A stretch of 64,000 nt of DNA from JACMLD01 sp038207265 (GCA_038207265.1 JBBQZZ010000001.1:310001-374000); one strand, 5' to 3'; shown: positions 9,400 to 19,057, numbered from the stretch's first letter. Made by a program: numbers and translations. The notes: a model not told the origin generated them from the sequence alone.

Positions 9400-11832
9400 G
9401 TGATAAAAAATTATTTCAAAATCGCTCTCCGCCAATTGCGCAAACAGAAAATGTATTCCACTATCAAAATTGGTGGCTTTGCATTGAGTATAGCTGCATG
9501 TCTTTTGATTGCAGTTTACATTAACGATGAGCTGAGTTATGACAAATCTTACCCGGATGCCAACCGCATATACAGGGTAACGGTTGAGGCCAGTGACAAT
9601 GGTAAAAAAATAACAGGTGCTGATTGGCCAGCACCAATGGCCAAAGCATTGAGAGAAGATTTTCCGGAAGTAGAAAAATCGGGCAGGTTAATGGCCAGTT
9701 CACTTTTTTATGGAGCCGGCAGCAATGAAGTAAGAACACCTGAAAAAACCGAAAACAGTTTTGAAGATAAATTTGTTTATGCCGATCAGGACCTGCTGGA
9801 TATATTTAAACTGCCCATGATTTATGGAGATCGAAAGACCGCACTTGCCGAACCCAATACAATTGTTATTTCAAAAAAGAAAGCCGATAAGTATTATCCC
9901 AACCAAAACCCTGTCGGGAAATTGCTGGTATTGAATGATGATAAAAACAAAACCTATAAGATTGGTGGCGTTATACAGGATATACCAACCACCTCTCATA
10001 TTCAATATGATTTTTTTCTTACTATGAGTGGTTACCAATTATGGGATGGAGAACAAACTAACTGGAGTGCCAGCAACTACCCAACATACGTATTGGTTAA
10101 ACAGAACGCCAATGCTGCACAACTGCAGGATAAACTTAAATTGATATTGACCAAATATTACCTGCCAATGATGGAAAAACAGGGTGATAAGCGCGGGCAG
10201 GAACTAATAAAAAATGCAAAGATTTCATTGCAGGCTGTTGCTGATATTCATCTTAGATCTGCTGATATAGATGATGGTTTATCAAAAGGCGATATCCGTT
10301 TTGTGTGGCTATTTGGCGCTGTTGCCTGCTTCATATTAATTATCGCCGGTATAAACTTCATCAACTTGTCAACAGCAAAATCAGCTAACCGCGCAAAAGA
10401 AGTTGGACTACGAAAAGTTGTTGGTTCAAACAGGATAAGCCTCGTAAATCAGTTCCTTACTGAATCTTTATTATTTAGCGTATTGTCTTTTCTTATTGCC
10501 ATTGGATTGGCTGCCCTAATGCTACCATATTTCAATACACTTTCCGGTAAATCGCTTACTATCCCCTGGAGTACATGGTGGCTGATACCAATGATGATGG
10601 TAAGTGCAATAGTGATAGGCCTAGTAGCCGGAATTTATCCCGCGTTTTATCTTTCATCTTTCAGGCCCATAGAAGTGTTGAAAGGCCAGTTAAGCAGGGG
10701 AACCAAAAGTTCCCTTTTAAGAAACGGGTTGGTTGTTTTTCAATTCACCACTTCTATCATACTCATCATTGGTACATTGGTGATTTATAAACAAACGCAT
10801 TTCATATTGAATAAAAATGCAGGCTTTGATAAAGACCAGGTATTACTGATCGAAGGAACCGGTACACTCGGTAATAAAACAAAAAATTTTAAAGATGAAT
10901 TATTAAAGCGACCTGAAATAAAAACTGTTACCATCAGTGATTATCTTCCTATATCGGGCAGTAAACGAAATGGTAATACTTTTTACCGGGAAGGCAAAAC
11001 AAAAGAAGATATAGGAGTAAGTGGTCAAATTTGGAACGTGGATGCTGATTATATAAAAACCATGGGAATGAAAATGATTGAAGGCAGAGATTTTGTAAAA
11101 GACATGAAATCAGATTCTTCGTCTGTCATCATCAACAAAACAATGGCAGAACAAATGAATTTAAAAAATCCTATTGGGCAGCAAATTACAAACGGGTGGC
11201 AGCATGCAACAGTCATAGGCGTAGTGGCAGATTTCAATTTTGAAACAATGAAGCAAACAGTGGGTCCGCTCTGCCTGACAGTTAATAACAATACCGCTAC
11301 CATGATTGCTGTAAAAATAAATGGTGCTGAAGTAAAAAACACCATCGCTGCAGTTGCTGCAACCTGGAAAAATTTTGCTCCGTCACAGCCATTTCGTTTT
11401 ACTTTCCTGGATGAGCGATTTTCCAATATGTATGCAGATGTACTAAGAATGGGAAGCATATTCAGCAGTTTTGCAGTACTGGCGATCATTATTGCCTGTC
11501 TTGGTTTATTTGCTTTGGCTGCTTTTATGTCTGAACAACGCAATAAAGAAATTGGTATACGAAAAGTGCTGGGCGCAAGTGTCACCGGTATCACCGCCAT
11601 GCTTTCGAAAGATTTTATTAAGCTGGTAGCCATTGCAATCGTTATTGCGTCCCCGGTTGCATGGTGGGCCATGAATAAATGGTTGCAGGATTTTGCGTAT
11701 AAAATCAATATCAGTTGGTGGATGATAGCGGCAGCTGGTTTGACAGCAGTACTAATTGCGCTGGTGACTGTCAGTTTTCAAACAGTAAAAGCTGCATTAA
11801 TGAATCCATCAAAAAGTTTGAGAAGCGACTAA
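9400..11832 (+). CDS. ABC transporter permease, double MacB_PCD/FtsX type (GTG start)
   Basis: This 810-residue paralogue uses GTG as its start codon. The choice rests on the alignment of MIKNYFKIALRQL with the other family members, all of which begin M(I/F)KNY or similar. The FtsX motifs are RAKEVGLRKVVGS and RNKEIGIRKVLGAS. The end, NPSKSLRSD, is the most diverged of the group. The predicted topology is eight membrane segments with two large periplasmic domains. It lies 93 bases after the previous permease and 81 bases before the next, consistent with one long transcript. Confidence 0.88.
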   Translation: MIKNYFKIALRQLRKQKMYSTIKIGGFALSIAACLLIAVYINDELSYDKSYPDANRIYRVTVEASDNGKKITGADWPAPMAKALREDFPEVEKSGRLMASSLFYGAGSNEVRTPEKTENSFEDKFVYADQDLLDIFKLPMIYGDRKTALAEPNTIVISKKKADKYYPNQNPVGKLLVLNDDKNKTYKIGGVIQDIPTTSHIQYDFFLTMSGYQLWDGEQTNWSASNYPTYVLVKQNANAAQLQDKLKLILTKYYLPMMEKQGDKRGQELIKNAKISLQAVADIHLRSADIDDGLSKGDIRFVWLFGAVACFILIIAGINFINLSTAKSANRAKEVGLRKVVGSNRISLVNQFLTESLLFSVLSFLIAIGLAALMLPYFNTLSGKSLTIPWSTWWLIPMMMVSAIVIGLVAGIYPAFYLSSFRPIEVLKGQLSRGTKSSLLRNGLVVFQFTTSIILIIGTLVIYKQTHFILNKNAGFDKDQVLLIEGTGTLGNKTKNFKDELLKRPEIKTVTISDYLPISGSKRNGNTFYREGKTKEDIGVSGQIWNVDADYIKTMGMKMIEGRDFVKDMKSDSSSVIINKTMAEQMNLKNPIGQQITNGWQHATVIGVVADFNFETMKQTVGPLCLTVNNNTATMIAVKINGAEVKNTIAAVAATWKNFAPSQPFRFTFLDERFSNMYADVLRMGSIFSSFAVLAIIIACLGLFALAAFMSEQRNKEIGIRKVLGASVTGITAMLSKDFIKLVAIAIVIASPVAWWAMNKWLQDFAYKINISWWMIAAAGLTAVLIALVTVSFQTVKAALMNPSKSLRSD

Positions 11833-11913
11833 CACCAATTTTAATAATGGGTAGAATAAAGAAGTCAGAGATCCGACTTCAGACATCAGACATCTTAAAA
11901 TCATACTTTAACC

Positions 11914-14274
11914 ATGATAAAAAATTATTTTAAAATTGCTTATAGAAACATTATCCGCAATAAAGGATTTTCGTTCATAAATATCATCGGGCTCGCTGTT
12001 GGAATGGCCAGCGCACTGCTCATCTTATTATGGGTGCAGGACGAACTGCAATTCGATAAGTTTTATTCCAATACAGACAGGCTGTACATGATGTATAACC
12101 GAGATAAGGTGGACGCCGGGATCAGTGTCTGGAATTCAACACCTAAACCAATGGCTGCTGCATTGAAAAAAGATTACCCGGAAGTGGAAGACGCGGCAAG
12201 ATTTACCAATATTACTTTCCTGGTTACTAACGGCGACAATCACCTGAATGTACGCGGAGCATTCACAGACAGCAGCTTTCTTTGTATGTTTAGTTTTCCC
12301 ATGTTATCCGGGAACGCCCAACTGGCGCTGACCGGTAATGAAGATATTGTACTGACCCAAAAACTCGCAAAAAAATTATTTGGCAATGAAGATCCAATGG
12401 GTAAAATGGTCCGGGTGGATAGCAATGCCAACTTTAAAGTAGCGGGAGTATTAAAGGATTTACCAGACAATACTTCATTTGATTTTGAATACCTCCTTCC
12501 CTGGTCATTTTTCAAAAAACTGGGCTGGGCCGATGAGAACTGGGGCAATAACTCCACCCGCACCTATGTTTTATTGAAACCTCATGCATCTCAGGCAAGC
12601 TTCGATGAAAAAGTGAAGAATATAACACGCAGTCACAGTACAGAATCAACAGGAGTATTTACTCAATCTTTCAACAGATTGCATTTATATTCAAAAGACG
12701 AAAACGGAAACCTTACCGGAGGACAAATTGAAACCGTGAGGCTTTTCTCAATCATTGCCGCGTTTATTTTACTGATTGCCTGTATCAATTTCATGAATCT
12801 CTCTACGGCAAGAAGTGAAAAAAGAGCAAAAGAAGTAGGTATCAGAAAAGTAGCAGGCGCTTACAGGAACAGCCTGGTGATACAATTCATTGGTGAAAGC
12901 GTACTCTTGTCTGCACTGGCATTTGTAATTTCAATATTCCTGGTACAGGTATGCATGCAATCATTCAATCAGCTTACTGGTAAATTACTTTTTATAGATT
13001 ACAGCAATATTTATTTCTGGTTATTTGCTACGGGCTTTGTTTTGTTTACTGGTTTGATCGCCGGCAGTTATCCCGCTTTCTATCTCTCTGCTTTTACCCC
13101 GGTTAAAGTTTTGAAAGGAACTTTCAAAAAAAACCACGCATTGATAGCACCAAGAAAAATTCTGGTTACAGTACAATTTACTTTTGCCATTATCCTTATC
13201 ATTAGTACTGTAATTGTAGAACACCAGATACAATTTGTTCAAAACCGGGACGCAGGTTATAATCGTGAAAACCTTATCTATGCTTTCACGCAGGGCGATG
13301 CAGATAAAAACTATCAATTGATCAAACAGGAGTTATTAAGCAGCGGTGCCGCTGTGAGTGTTACCAAATCAGCCAATCCCATTACACAACCCTGGAGCAG
13401 CAGTTGGGGATTTTCATGGCCCGGCAGTACAGTGGCAGATAATAAAATTGATTTTGTACTACTGGGCGCCGATGCTGGTTTTGTGAAAACCATGGGTGTT
13501 AAATTATCTGAGGGACGTGATATTGATATCTACAATTATCCAACAGATACTACCGCTATTCTTTTAAATGAAACTGCAGTTAAACAAATGCATTTGAAAA
13601 ACCCGGTTGGGCAGATAGTTAAACGCGATGGAGATAAAGACTGGCATGTGGTAGGAGTTGTAAAAGATTTTGTCTTTGAATCACCTTTTGAAAAAAAGAT
13701 TCGTCCGGTTATGGTAACTGGCCCGGCGTATTTTTTCCAGGTTATTCATATTAAACTGAACCCGGCCAATGGTACAGGTAATAGTTTTGCGAAGACAGAA
13801 CAAATATTTAAAAAATACAATCCGCAATATCCATTTGAATATGCATTTGCAGAGGAGTCCTATGCCAATAAATTTAATTCGCAACAACGCACAGGTAAAC
13901 TGGCAGCATTGTTTGCAGGACTTACAATTTTTATTTCATGCCTTGGATTGTTTGGTTTGGCCAGCTATATGGCAGAGAACCGCATCAAAGAAATTGGCGT
14001 ACGCAAAGTATTGGGAGCAAGTGTTGCAAGTATCACTGCATTATTATCTAAAGAATTTTTGAAACTGGTGCTAATAGCTTTTATAATTGCATCTCCCCTT
14101 GCCTGGTATGCTATGCATACATGGCTTAATAATTATACATACCGCATAAATATAGAATGGTGGGTATTTGCTGGTGCCGGCATATTGTCCGTTATAGTTG
14201 CATTCAGTACGGTAAGTTTCCAGGCAATTAAAGCAGCCTTGAGTAACCCTGTGAAAAGCTTACGAACGGAATAA
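11914..14274 (+). CDS. ABC transporter permease, double MacB_PCD/FtsX type
   Basis: This 786-residue paralogue is the last of the uninterrupted run. It starts MIKNYFKIAYRNI, carries RAKEVGIRKVAGA in the first FtsX core and RIKEIGVRKVLGAS in the second, and ends NPVKSLRTE. By eye its closest relatives in the window are the permeases at 6934 and 19198, which share long stretches around the first FtsX core (for example LIACINFMNLSTARSEKRA). A palindromic CCTGC element lies 29 bases after the stop and may mark the end of the transcript. Confidence 0.9.
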   Translation: MIKNYFKIAYRNIIRNKGFSFINIIGLAVGMASALLILLWVQDELQFDKFYSNTDRLYMMYNRDKVDAGISVWNSTPKPMAAALKKDYPEVEDAARFTNITFLVTNGDNHLNVRGAFTDSSFLCMFSFPMLSGNAQLALTGNEDIVLTQKLAKKLFGNEDPMGKMVRVDSNANFKVAGVLKDLPDNTSFDFEYLLPWSFFKKLGWADENWGNNSTRTYVLLKPHASQASFDEKVKNITRSHSTESTGVFTQSFNRLHLYSKDENGNLTGGQIETVRLFSIIAAFILLIACINFMNLSTARSEKRAKEVGIRKVAGAYRNSLVIQFIGESVLLSALAFVISIFLVQVCMQSFNQLTGKLLFIDYSNIYFWLFATGFVLFTGLIAGSYPAFYLSAFTPVKVLKGTFKKNHALIAPRKILVTVQFTFAIILIISTVIVEHQIQFVQNRDAGYNRENLIYAFTQGDADKNYQLIKQELLSSGAAVSVTKSANPITQPWSSSWGFSWPGSTVADNKIDFVLLGADAGFVKTMGVKLSEGRDIDIYNYPTDTTAILLNETAVKQMHLKNPVGQIVKRDGDKDWHVVGVVKDFVFESPFEKKIRPVMVTGPAYFFQVIHIKLNPANGTGNSFAKTEQIFKKYNPQYPFEYAFAEESYANKFNSQQRTGKLAALFAGLTIFISCLGLFGLASYMAENRIKEIGVRKVLGASVASITALLSKEFLKLVLIAFIIASPLAWYAMHTWLNNYTYRINIEWWVFAGAGILSVIVAFSTVSFQAIKAALSNPVKSLRTE

Positions 14275-14302
14275 TACAAATGTGATAAATATGAAAATGT
14301 GG

Positions 14303-14328
14303 ATACCTGCCTGCCGGCAAGCAGGTAT
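14303..14328. repeat. Palindromic CCTGC element
   Basis: ATACCTGC (14303-14310) and GCAGGTAT (14321-14328) pair perfectly around a core that contains the palindrome TGCCGGCA. Related hairpins lie after the permease ending at 21576 (21588-21611) and after the ATPase ending at 22363 (22409-22423). It may act as a terminator or mRNA-stabilising hairpin, although no strong T-run follows. Confidence 0.55.
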
Positions 14329-14395
14329 GAAAATTAATAAAGAACGACCCAATAATTAATTTACCCATTTAGAATTAATGCATTTACCAAATTTG

Positions 14396-15919
14396 TCACA
14401 TTTTTAACTCACCCCATCCCTTCCTATATTCCCTTTTAATAAATTGATTCGCCGATTCAAAATTAGTAACTTTCATATTTGCCCCATCCCATTGTAATGC
14501 GGTATAGCGCCCACTGAATTTATATCCCTCCATGTTTCCATACACCGGATCATTGCGTTTTATCTTTTCACGGATATTAAAACTTCTCAGTAACAAATTA
14601 CCCAACAGTACAGTCTCGGTTAACGGTCCCGCATAACCGATAAACGGCGAATCGACTTCCATTTTCCCATAACCCGCAATACAGGCATCCACCCATTGCC
14701 ACCAGTGACCATCCATCCCGCCGGTAACCCGCGGATATTTTTCAGGAACATTCACATCTTTATTCAACGACAATGGTAATAACCTTGGGTGACTTCCTCC
14801 CCATCCACAGGAAACTTTTCCTTTTGTTCCAACAAATAAAGTACCTCCTTCAAAATCATTTTCACCGGGCCAGTCTGCCAGTGCTTCATTAGCATTTACA
14901 CCCGGTTCTAACTCATTCAATCTTTCAGGTGTTATGCCCCCATCCATCCAGAACAGATCCACATCTTTTCCATTCTTTTGTTTGAATTTAAATTTTAATG
15001 AACTCGAAACGGGACCGCTTTCCGGGTAAATACCTTCTTTAAAAATTCCGCTGTAAACGGTGCTGGCACTTCCGGATATTTCTGTTGGATAACCCAGTTC
15101 CATTAACTTAAATGGCGGACCTATGATGTGACAACCCATATCACCTAATGCGCCTGTACCAAACTGCCACCATCCGCGCCAGTTAAAAGGTACCAGGTTA
15201 TCAATATAGTTTGTGGTTTGTGCAGTGCCCAGCCATAAATCCCATTTCAGTTCTTTCGGAACAGGAGGAGTTGATTTTGGCCATGAGATTCCCTGTGGCC
15301 AAACAGGTCTGTCCGTCCAGCAATAAACCTTTTCTATGTCACCAATTAACCCGGCTTCAAACCATTCCCGCATGGTACGCATACCATCACAGGACGAGCC
15401 CTGATCGCCCATTTGAGTAACCACTTTATATTTTTCTGCCGCTTGTGTAATCAGGCGCGCTTCATAAATGTCATGGGTAAGCGGTTTTTGCAGGTAAAGG
15501 TGTTTATTCAATTGCATGGCTGCAAGTGCTACAATAGCGTGATTGTGATCAGGGATAGCAACCGTTACTGCATCAAAATTTTTATTTTCCTTTTCAAACA
15601 TTTCGCGCCAGTCTTGATAAAATTTTGCTTTTGGAAATTCTTTTCTTCTAGGTGCTGCCTGCCTGTCATCAACATCACATAAAAAACTTATTTGCGCATT
15701 TTTCTTAGGCGCCGTTGCATAGTGATGTATATCATTTTCAGCTTCGCCACCGCAACCTACCGCTGCGATATATAATTTATCGCTGGGCGAAATAAAACCC
15801 TTGCCTCCCATTACGTGTCGGGGAATAATGTAAAACCCGGCAGTTGCCAGTGCCGTATTCTTTATAAATTGACTGCGACTGATTGTATTTCTTTTTGATG
15901 CTTCAATTTTCTTTTTCAT
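14396..15919 (-). CDS. Gfo/Idh/MocA family oxidoreductase, exported
   Basis: A 507-residue NAD(P)-dependent dehydrogenase-like protein of the Gfo/Idh/MocA family. The N-terminus (about residues 12-35) has an export-signal look, with SRSQFIK followed by a hydrophobic ALATAGFYIIP. It resembles the Tat signals of secreted family members but has only one of the two arginines. A Rossmann-type region follows (LYIAAVGCGGEAENDIHHY), then the conserved EKPLTHD-like segment, here LQKPLTHDIYEA, containing the family lysine-proline pair. The length suits the secreted Bacteroidota subgroup. The next gene on the same strand (DUF1080) ends 9 bases before it, so they are probably one operon for sugar or sugar-acid breakdown. 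Confidence 0.85.
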   Translation of the reverse strand: MKKKIEASKRNTISRSQFIKNTALATAGFYIIPRHVMGGKGFISPSDKLYIAAVGCGGEAENDIHHYATAPKKNAQISFLCDVDDRQAAPRRKEFPKAKFYQDWREMFEKENKNFDAVTVAIPDHNHAIVALAAMQLNKHLYLQKPLTHDIYEARLITQAAEKYKVVTQMGDQGSSCDGMRTMREWFEAGLIGDIEKVYCWTDRPVWPQGISWPKSTPPVPKELKWDLWLGTAQTTNYIDNLVPFNWRGWWQFGTGALGDMGCHIIGPPFKLMELGYPTEISGSASTVYSGIFKEGIYPESGPVSSSLKFKFKQKNGKDVDLFWMDGGITPERLNELEPGVNANEALADWPGENDFEGGTLFVGTKGKVSCGWGGSHPRLLPLSLNKDVNVPEKYPRVTGGMDGHWWQWVDACIAGYGKMEVDSPFIGYAGPLTETVLLGNLLLRSFNIREKIKRNDPVYGNMEGYKFSGRYTALQWDGANMKVTNFESANQFIKREYRKGWGELKM

Positions 15920-15928
15920 GGCGGGGAA

Positions 15929-16630
15929 TTATTTTTTGATAATGGGCCTTACTGAAACCTCTTTAAAATAGACGATGTCTTCTGCACCGTGATTTTGTAA
16001 TCCAAAATAACCAGCATCGGGTCTTCTTCCGGGAAATGGTTCAAAGTCAAATTTGCGTTCTGGTGTTGGATCACCTTCCTTGTAATCTGTTACTTTTTCA
16101 TTGTTCACATACACAATCGTACGCGGACCATTAAGCGTAATTTCCATGCTGTTCCACTCAGGTCCTGGTTTACCGGGCTTTGCCAATGGTTTGGTAAGTG
16201 AATACAGTGTACCGGTTATATGGTAATCGTCTTCGTTGGACGTTTCAGGATGATTGTCGATCTGAACTTCATAACCATAGAAAACAGGCATCCATTCTTC
16301 CCTGGGTTGAATAGGAATGCGAATGAAAACACCGGAATTGCTGTTGCTCTTTTGCATCTTGAAAACAACCCTGATAGTACAATTGGAGAATTTTTCTTTG
16401 GTCCAGTATAATAGCCCCATACCTCCTTTGCTCGCAATCATACCATCCTCAACATAATGTTCACCTTTGCCAACTTGTTTCCAGCCGGCAAGATCCTTAC
16501 CATTGAATAGTTGACGCCATTCTTTTTGTTGATTTGAATTTGTGAGGGGTTGCCCACCAAAATTAAACATCCATAAAATAAAGAGTGAAAACAGTAAAGC
16601 CGGTTTACCGATTTTATTGATACTAATCAT
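15929..16630 (-). CDS. DUF1080 / 3-keto-disaccharide hydrolase domain protein
   Basis: A 233-residue secreted protein with an N-terminal hydrophobic signal (about 12-27). The rest is a single concanavalin-like jelly-roll domain of the DUF1080 family. The recognisable stretches are WRQLFNGKDLAGWKQVGKG near the start, NSGVFIRIP in the middle and YFGLQNHGAEDIVYFKEVSVRPI at the end. Some family members hydrolyse 3-keto-disaccharides, made by Gfo/Idh-type oxidation of sugars. The gene is directly upstream of an exported Gfo/Idh/MocA oxidoreductase on the same strand, which fits that pathway. The actual substrate is not known. Confidence 0.85.
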   Translation of the reverse strand: MISINKIGKPALLFSLFILWMFNFGGQPLTNSNQQKEWRQLFNGKDLAGWKQVGKGEHYVEDGMIASKGGMGLLYWTKEKFSNCTIRVVFKMQKSNSNSGVFIRIPIQPREEWMPVFYGYEVQIDNHPETSNEDDYHITGTLYSLTKPLAKPGKPGPEWNSMEITLNGPRTIVYVNNEKVTDYKEGDPTPERKFDFEPFPGRRPDAGYFGLQNHGAEDIVYFKEVSVRPIIKK

Positions 16631-16698
16631 ATAGCAAGTTTATACAGTGAATTTATAATTAATTAAAGCTTTTTCAATAAATCCATTGATATATTTTC

Positions 16699-16715
16699 CC
16701 GTTGCATATCAACGG
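16699..16715. promoter_or_regulatory. Inverted repeat CCGTTG-N5-CAACGG, candidate operator
   Basis: A perfect 6+6 inverted repeat with a 5-base spacer (CCGTTGCATATCAACGG) in the 188-base gap between the divergent DUF1080 gene (start 16630) and the MFS transporter (start 16819). Its size and central placement suit a dimeric repressor or activator controlling both sugar operons. No regulator gene is adjacent, so the binding protein is unknown. Confidence 0.4.
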
Positions 16716-16818
16716 ATGATTCAACAGTGGATCCAATAAGATTTGTCTGCTTAGCATTTTTACGGTAAGATTGTATCCTGCTTTATCCTTCACGCCCCGG
16801 CACTAACGATTTTTTGTT

Positions 16819-18075
16819 ATGAAAAGAAGTAATTACATAGTTGGACTTGTCATGCTCATCTTTTTTGTCATTTCATTTTTGACGAATGTCATTGGCCCCC
16901 TGGTACCGGATATGATACAGGGATTTTCGCTCAGCCTTACAATGGTAGCAATCCTTCCATTCGCGTTTTTTATTGCTTATGGTGTCATGTCAATCCCTTC
17001 GGGTATGCTGATTGAAAAATTCGGCGAGAAGAAAATCACCATCGCTGCTTTTATGGTTGCATTTTCCGGATCACTGATGCTGGCCATTTTTCCAAATTAT
17101 CTTTCCGCGATATTTTCTTTGTTTTTAATCGGCTGCGGAATGGCAATGCTGCAGGTAGTGATCAATCCATTATTGCGCACAGCAGGCGGAGAAGAAAACT
17201 ATGCATTCTTCTCCATTATGGCGCAACTTATATTCGGGCTGGCTTCTTTTATCAGTCCGCTTGTATATTCCGGTATAGTCACCAAACTAAAACAAGAAAA
17301 TACAGAAGGCTTTTTTTCAATGCTGGGTAAACATGTTCCCGCAAATCTTCCCTGGATTTCATTGTATTGGTTGTTTACTGTCATTTGCGTTTTCATGATT
17401 GTTATATTGATACTTTCACGGTTCCCCAAAGTAGAATTGACAACAGATGAGAAGCCGGGCGCTTTGAAAATTCATATCCTGCTCTTCAGGAAACGGATGG
17501 TGATGTTATTTTTTATTGCAATGATTTGTTATGTAGGAACAGAACAGGGAGTTGCCAACTGGATATCTCAATTCCTTTTTACTTATCATGGTTACGATCC
17601 ACAAAAAAAAGGAGCAGAAACCGTTGCGTATTTCTGGGGTCTGATGACAGCGGGCGGCGTGCTGGGCTTATTCCTTGTAAAGTTGATGGATAGCCGCTAT
17701 GTTTTAATTTTATTTACTGCGCTGGCAATTGTATCATTGAGTGCAGGTCTTTTTGGTCCGGGAAATATTGCATTGGTCGCCTTTCCCATGGTAGGATTTT
17801 TTGCTTCCGTAATTTACCCGGTTATATTTTCACTGGCACTTAATTCAATGGATGAACACCATGGATCCTTTTCGGGTATACTGGTTACCGGCATAGTGGG
17901 TGGAGCGATCATTCCATTAATTGTTGGATGGCTGGGCGATCATATTGGCTTACGAAGTGGTATGTGCTTTTTATATATAACACTGGGTTTTATCTTCAGT
18001 ATTGGATTCTGGGCTAAACCAATTATTAGCAACAAGATCATTAAATTGACTAGCAAGAAAAAATCATCTCAATAA
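16819..18075 (+). CDS. MFS sugar transporter, FucP-like
   Basis: A 418-residue protein with about twelve membrane segments, typical of the major facilitator superfamily. Its N-terminal stretch (NVIGPLVPDMIQGFSLS, then a PSGMLIEKFGEKK loop) resembles the fucose/glucose-galactose (FHS) symporters of Bacteroidota. That loop, between segments 2 and 3, is the conserved cytoplasmic MFS motif region. It probably imports a sugar with H+ or Na+. The stop is 14 bases before the ROK kinase gene, so uptake and phosphorylation are likely coupled in one operon diverging from the Gfo/Idh-DUF1080 genes. Confidence 0.85.
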   Translation: MKRSNYIVGLVMLIFFVISFLTNVIGPLVPDMIQGFSLSLTMVAILPFAFFIAYGVMSIPSGMLIEKFGEKKITIAAFMVAFSGSLMLAIFPNYLSAIFSLFLIGCGMAMLQVVINPLLRTAGGEENYAFFSIMAQLIFGLASFISPLVYSGIVTKLKQENTEGFFSMLGKHVPANLPWISLYWLFTVICVFMIVILILSRFPKVELTTDEKPGALKIHILLFRKRMVMLFFIAMICYVGTEQGVANWISQFLFTYHGYDPQKKGAETVAYFWGLMTAGGVLGLFLVKLMDSRYVLILFTALAIVSLSAGLFGPGNIALVAFPMVGFFASVIYPVIFSLALNSMDEHHGSFSGILVTGIVGGAIIPLIVGWLGDHIGLRSGMCFLYITLGFIFSIGFWAKPIISNKIIKLTSKKKSSQ

Positions 18076-18089
18076 TAATTGTTTCTGGT

Positions 18090-18938
18090 ATGGAAGATAA
18101 AATCATTGGTATTGATTTAGGCGCAACCAATATTCGAGGGGGTTTGGTGGTTGGATCTAACATTACTAAAATGGATGCTAAGCGTATCAACAACAGCGGA
18201 ACAGCAGATGAAGTAATGAAAGATGTGTTTTCGGTTATTGACACGCTTGCTGACAAAGATGTAAAGGCCATTGGTATTGGCGTTCCCAGTGTAGTGGATA
18301 TAGCGCGTGGGATTGTTTATGATGTACAATACATACCGTCGTGGAAAGAAGTGCATTTGAAAAAAATTATTGAAGACCGATACCATATTCCTGTACTCGT
18401 TAACAACGATGCCAATTGTTTTGCCCTGGGAGAATATTATTTTGGCAAAGGTGCAGGAACAACCAATATGATTGGGCTTACGATCGGTACGGGCATTGGC
18501 GCAGGAATCATAATCAATAAGAAATTATTTGCTGGTCCAAACTGTGGTGCCGGCGAATTTGGAATGGTTGACTACCTGGATCATTGTTATGAATATTATG
18601 GAAGCGGGCAGTTTTTTCAAAACGTCTATCACACGGATGGAGAAATCGTTTTCAGCAAAGCGCTCGCGGGCGATAAACAAGCACTTGAATGGTATGCCGA
18701 AATGGGCACGCATCTGGGCAATGCCATCAAAATGATCCTGTACACTTATGATGCTTCACTGATCATTTTTGGCGGTTCGGTACGGCATGCCTATCCGTTT
18801 TTTAGAGAGTGCATGTGGCAACGCATTCAAACTTTTGCTTTCCGAAAGTCAATAGAGGGATTGAAGATTGAATTATCTGAACTTGAAAACAGCGGAATAC
18901 TTGGGGCCGCCGGATTATATCATGATCATACGCAGTAA
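18090..18938 (+). CDS. ROK family sugar kinase lacking the zinc motif
   Basis: A 282-residue ROK-family protein, probably a sugar kinase. The phosphate-binding loop DLGATNIRGG is at about 9-18, and the active-site VNNDANC with Asp107 is clear. LTIGTGIGAGI (about 130-140) is the second nucleotide-binding segment. The usual GEIGH...CxCGxxGC zinc-binding region is altered: GEFGM (156-159 region) replaces GEIGH, and no CxCGxxGC follows, only a short LDHCYEYYGSG. The protein may therefore fold without zinc. It follows the MFS transporter by 14 bases and probably phosphorylates the imported sugar; glucose specificity is not certain. Confidence 0.8.
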   Translation: MEDKIIGIDLGATNIRGGLVVGSNITKMDAKRINNSGTADEVMKDVFSVIDTLADKDVKAIGIGVPSVVDIARGIVYDVQYIPSWKEVHLKKIIEDRYHIPVLVNNDANCFALGEYYFGKGAGTTNMIGLTIGTGIGAGIIINKKLFAGPNCGAGEFGMVDYLDHCYEYYGSGQFFQNVYHTDGEIVFSKALAGDKQALEWYAEMGTHLGNAIKMILYTYDASLIIFGGSVRHAYPFFRECMWQRIQTFAFRKSIEGLKIELSELENSGILGAAGLYHDHTQ

Positions 18939-19057
18939 TAAACGATTTTTTATCAAAAACTAAGACGCAAAACATTTTTCAATTGAATATTTGAATCAAT
19001 CATTAAAAATCTTCCAGATACAGTCATCGGCACCTATGCTTTGATTAAAATTTAAAC

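Noticed and set aside
11049..11708. Minus-strand open frame of 219 codons
   Set aside because: Fully antisense to the permease at 9400-11832; the composition reflects the complement of membrane-helix codons.
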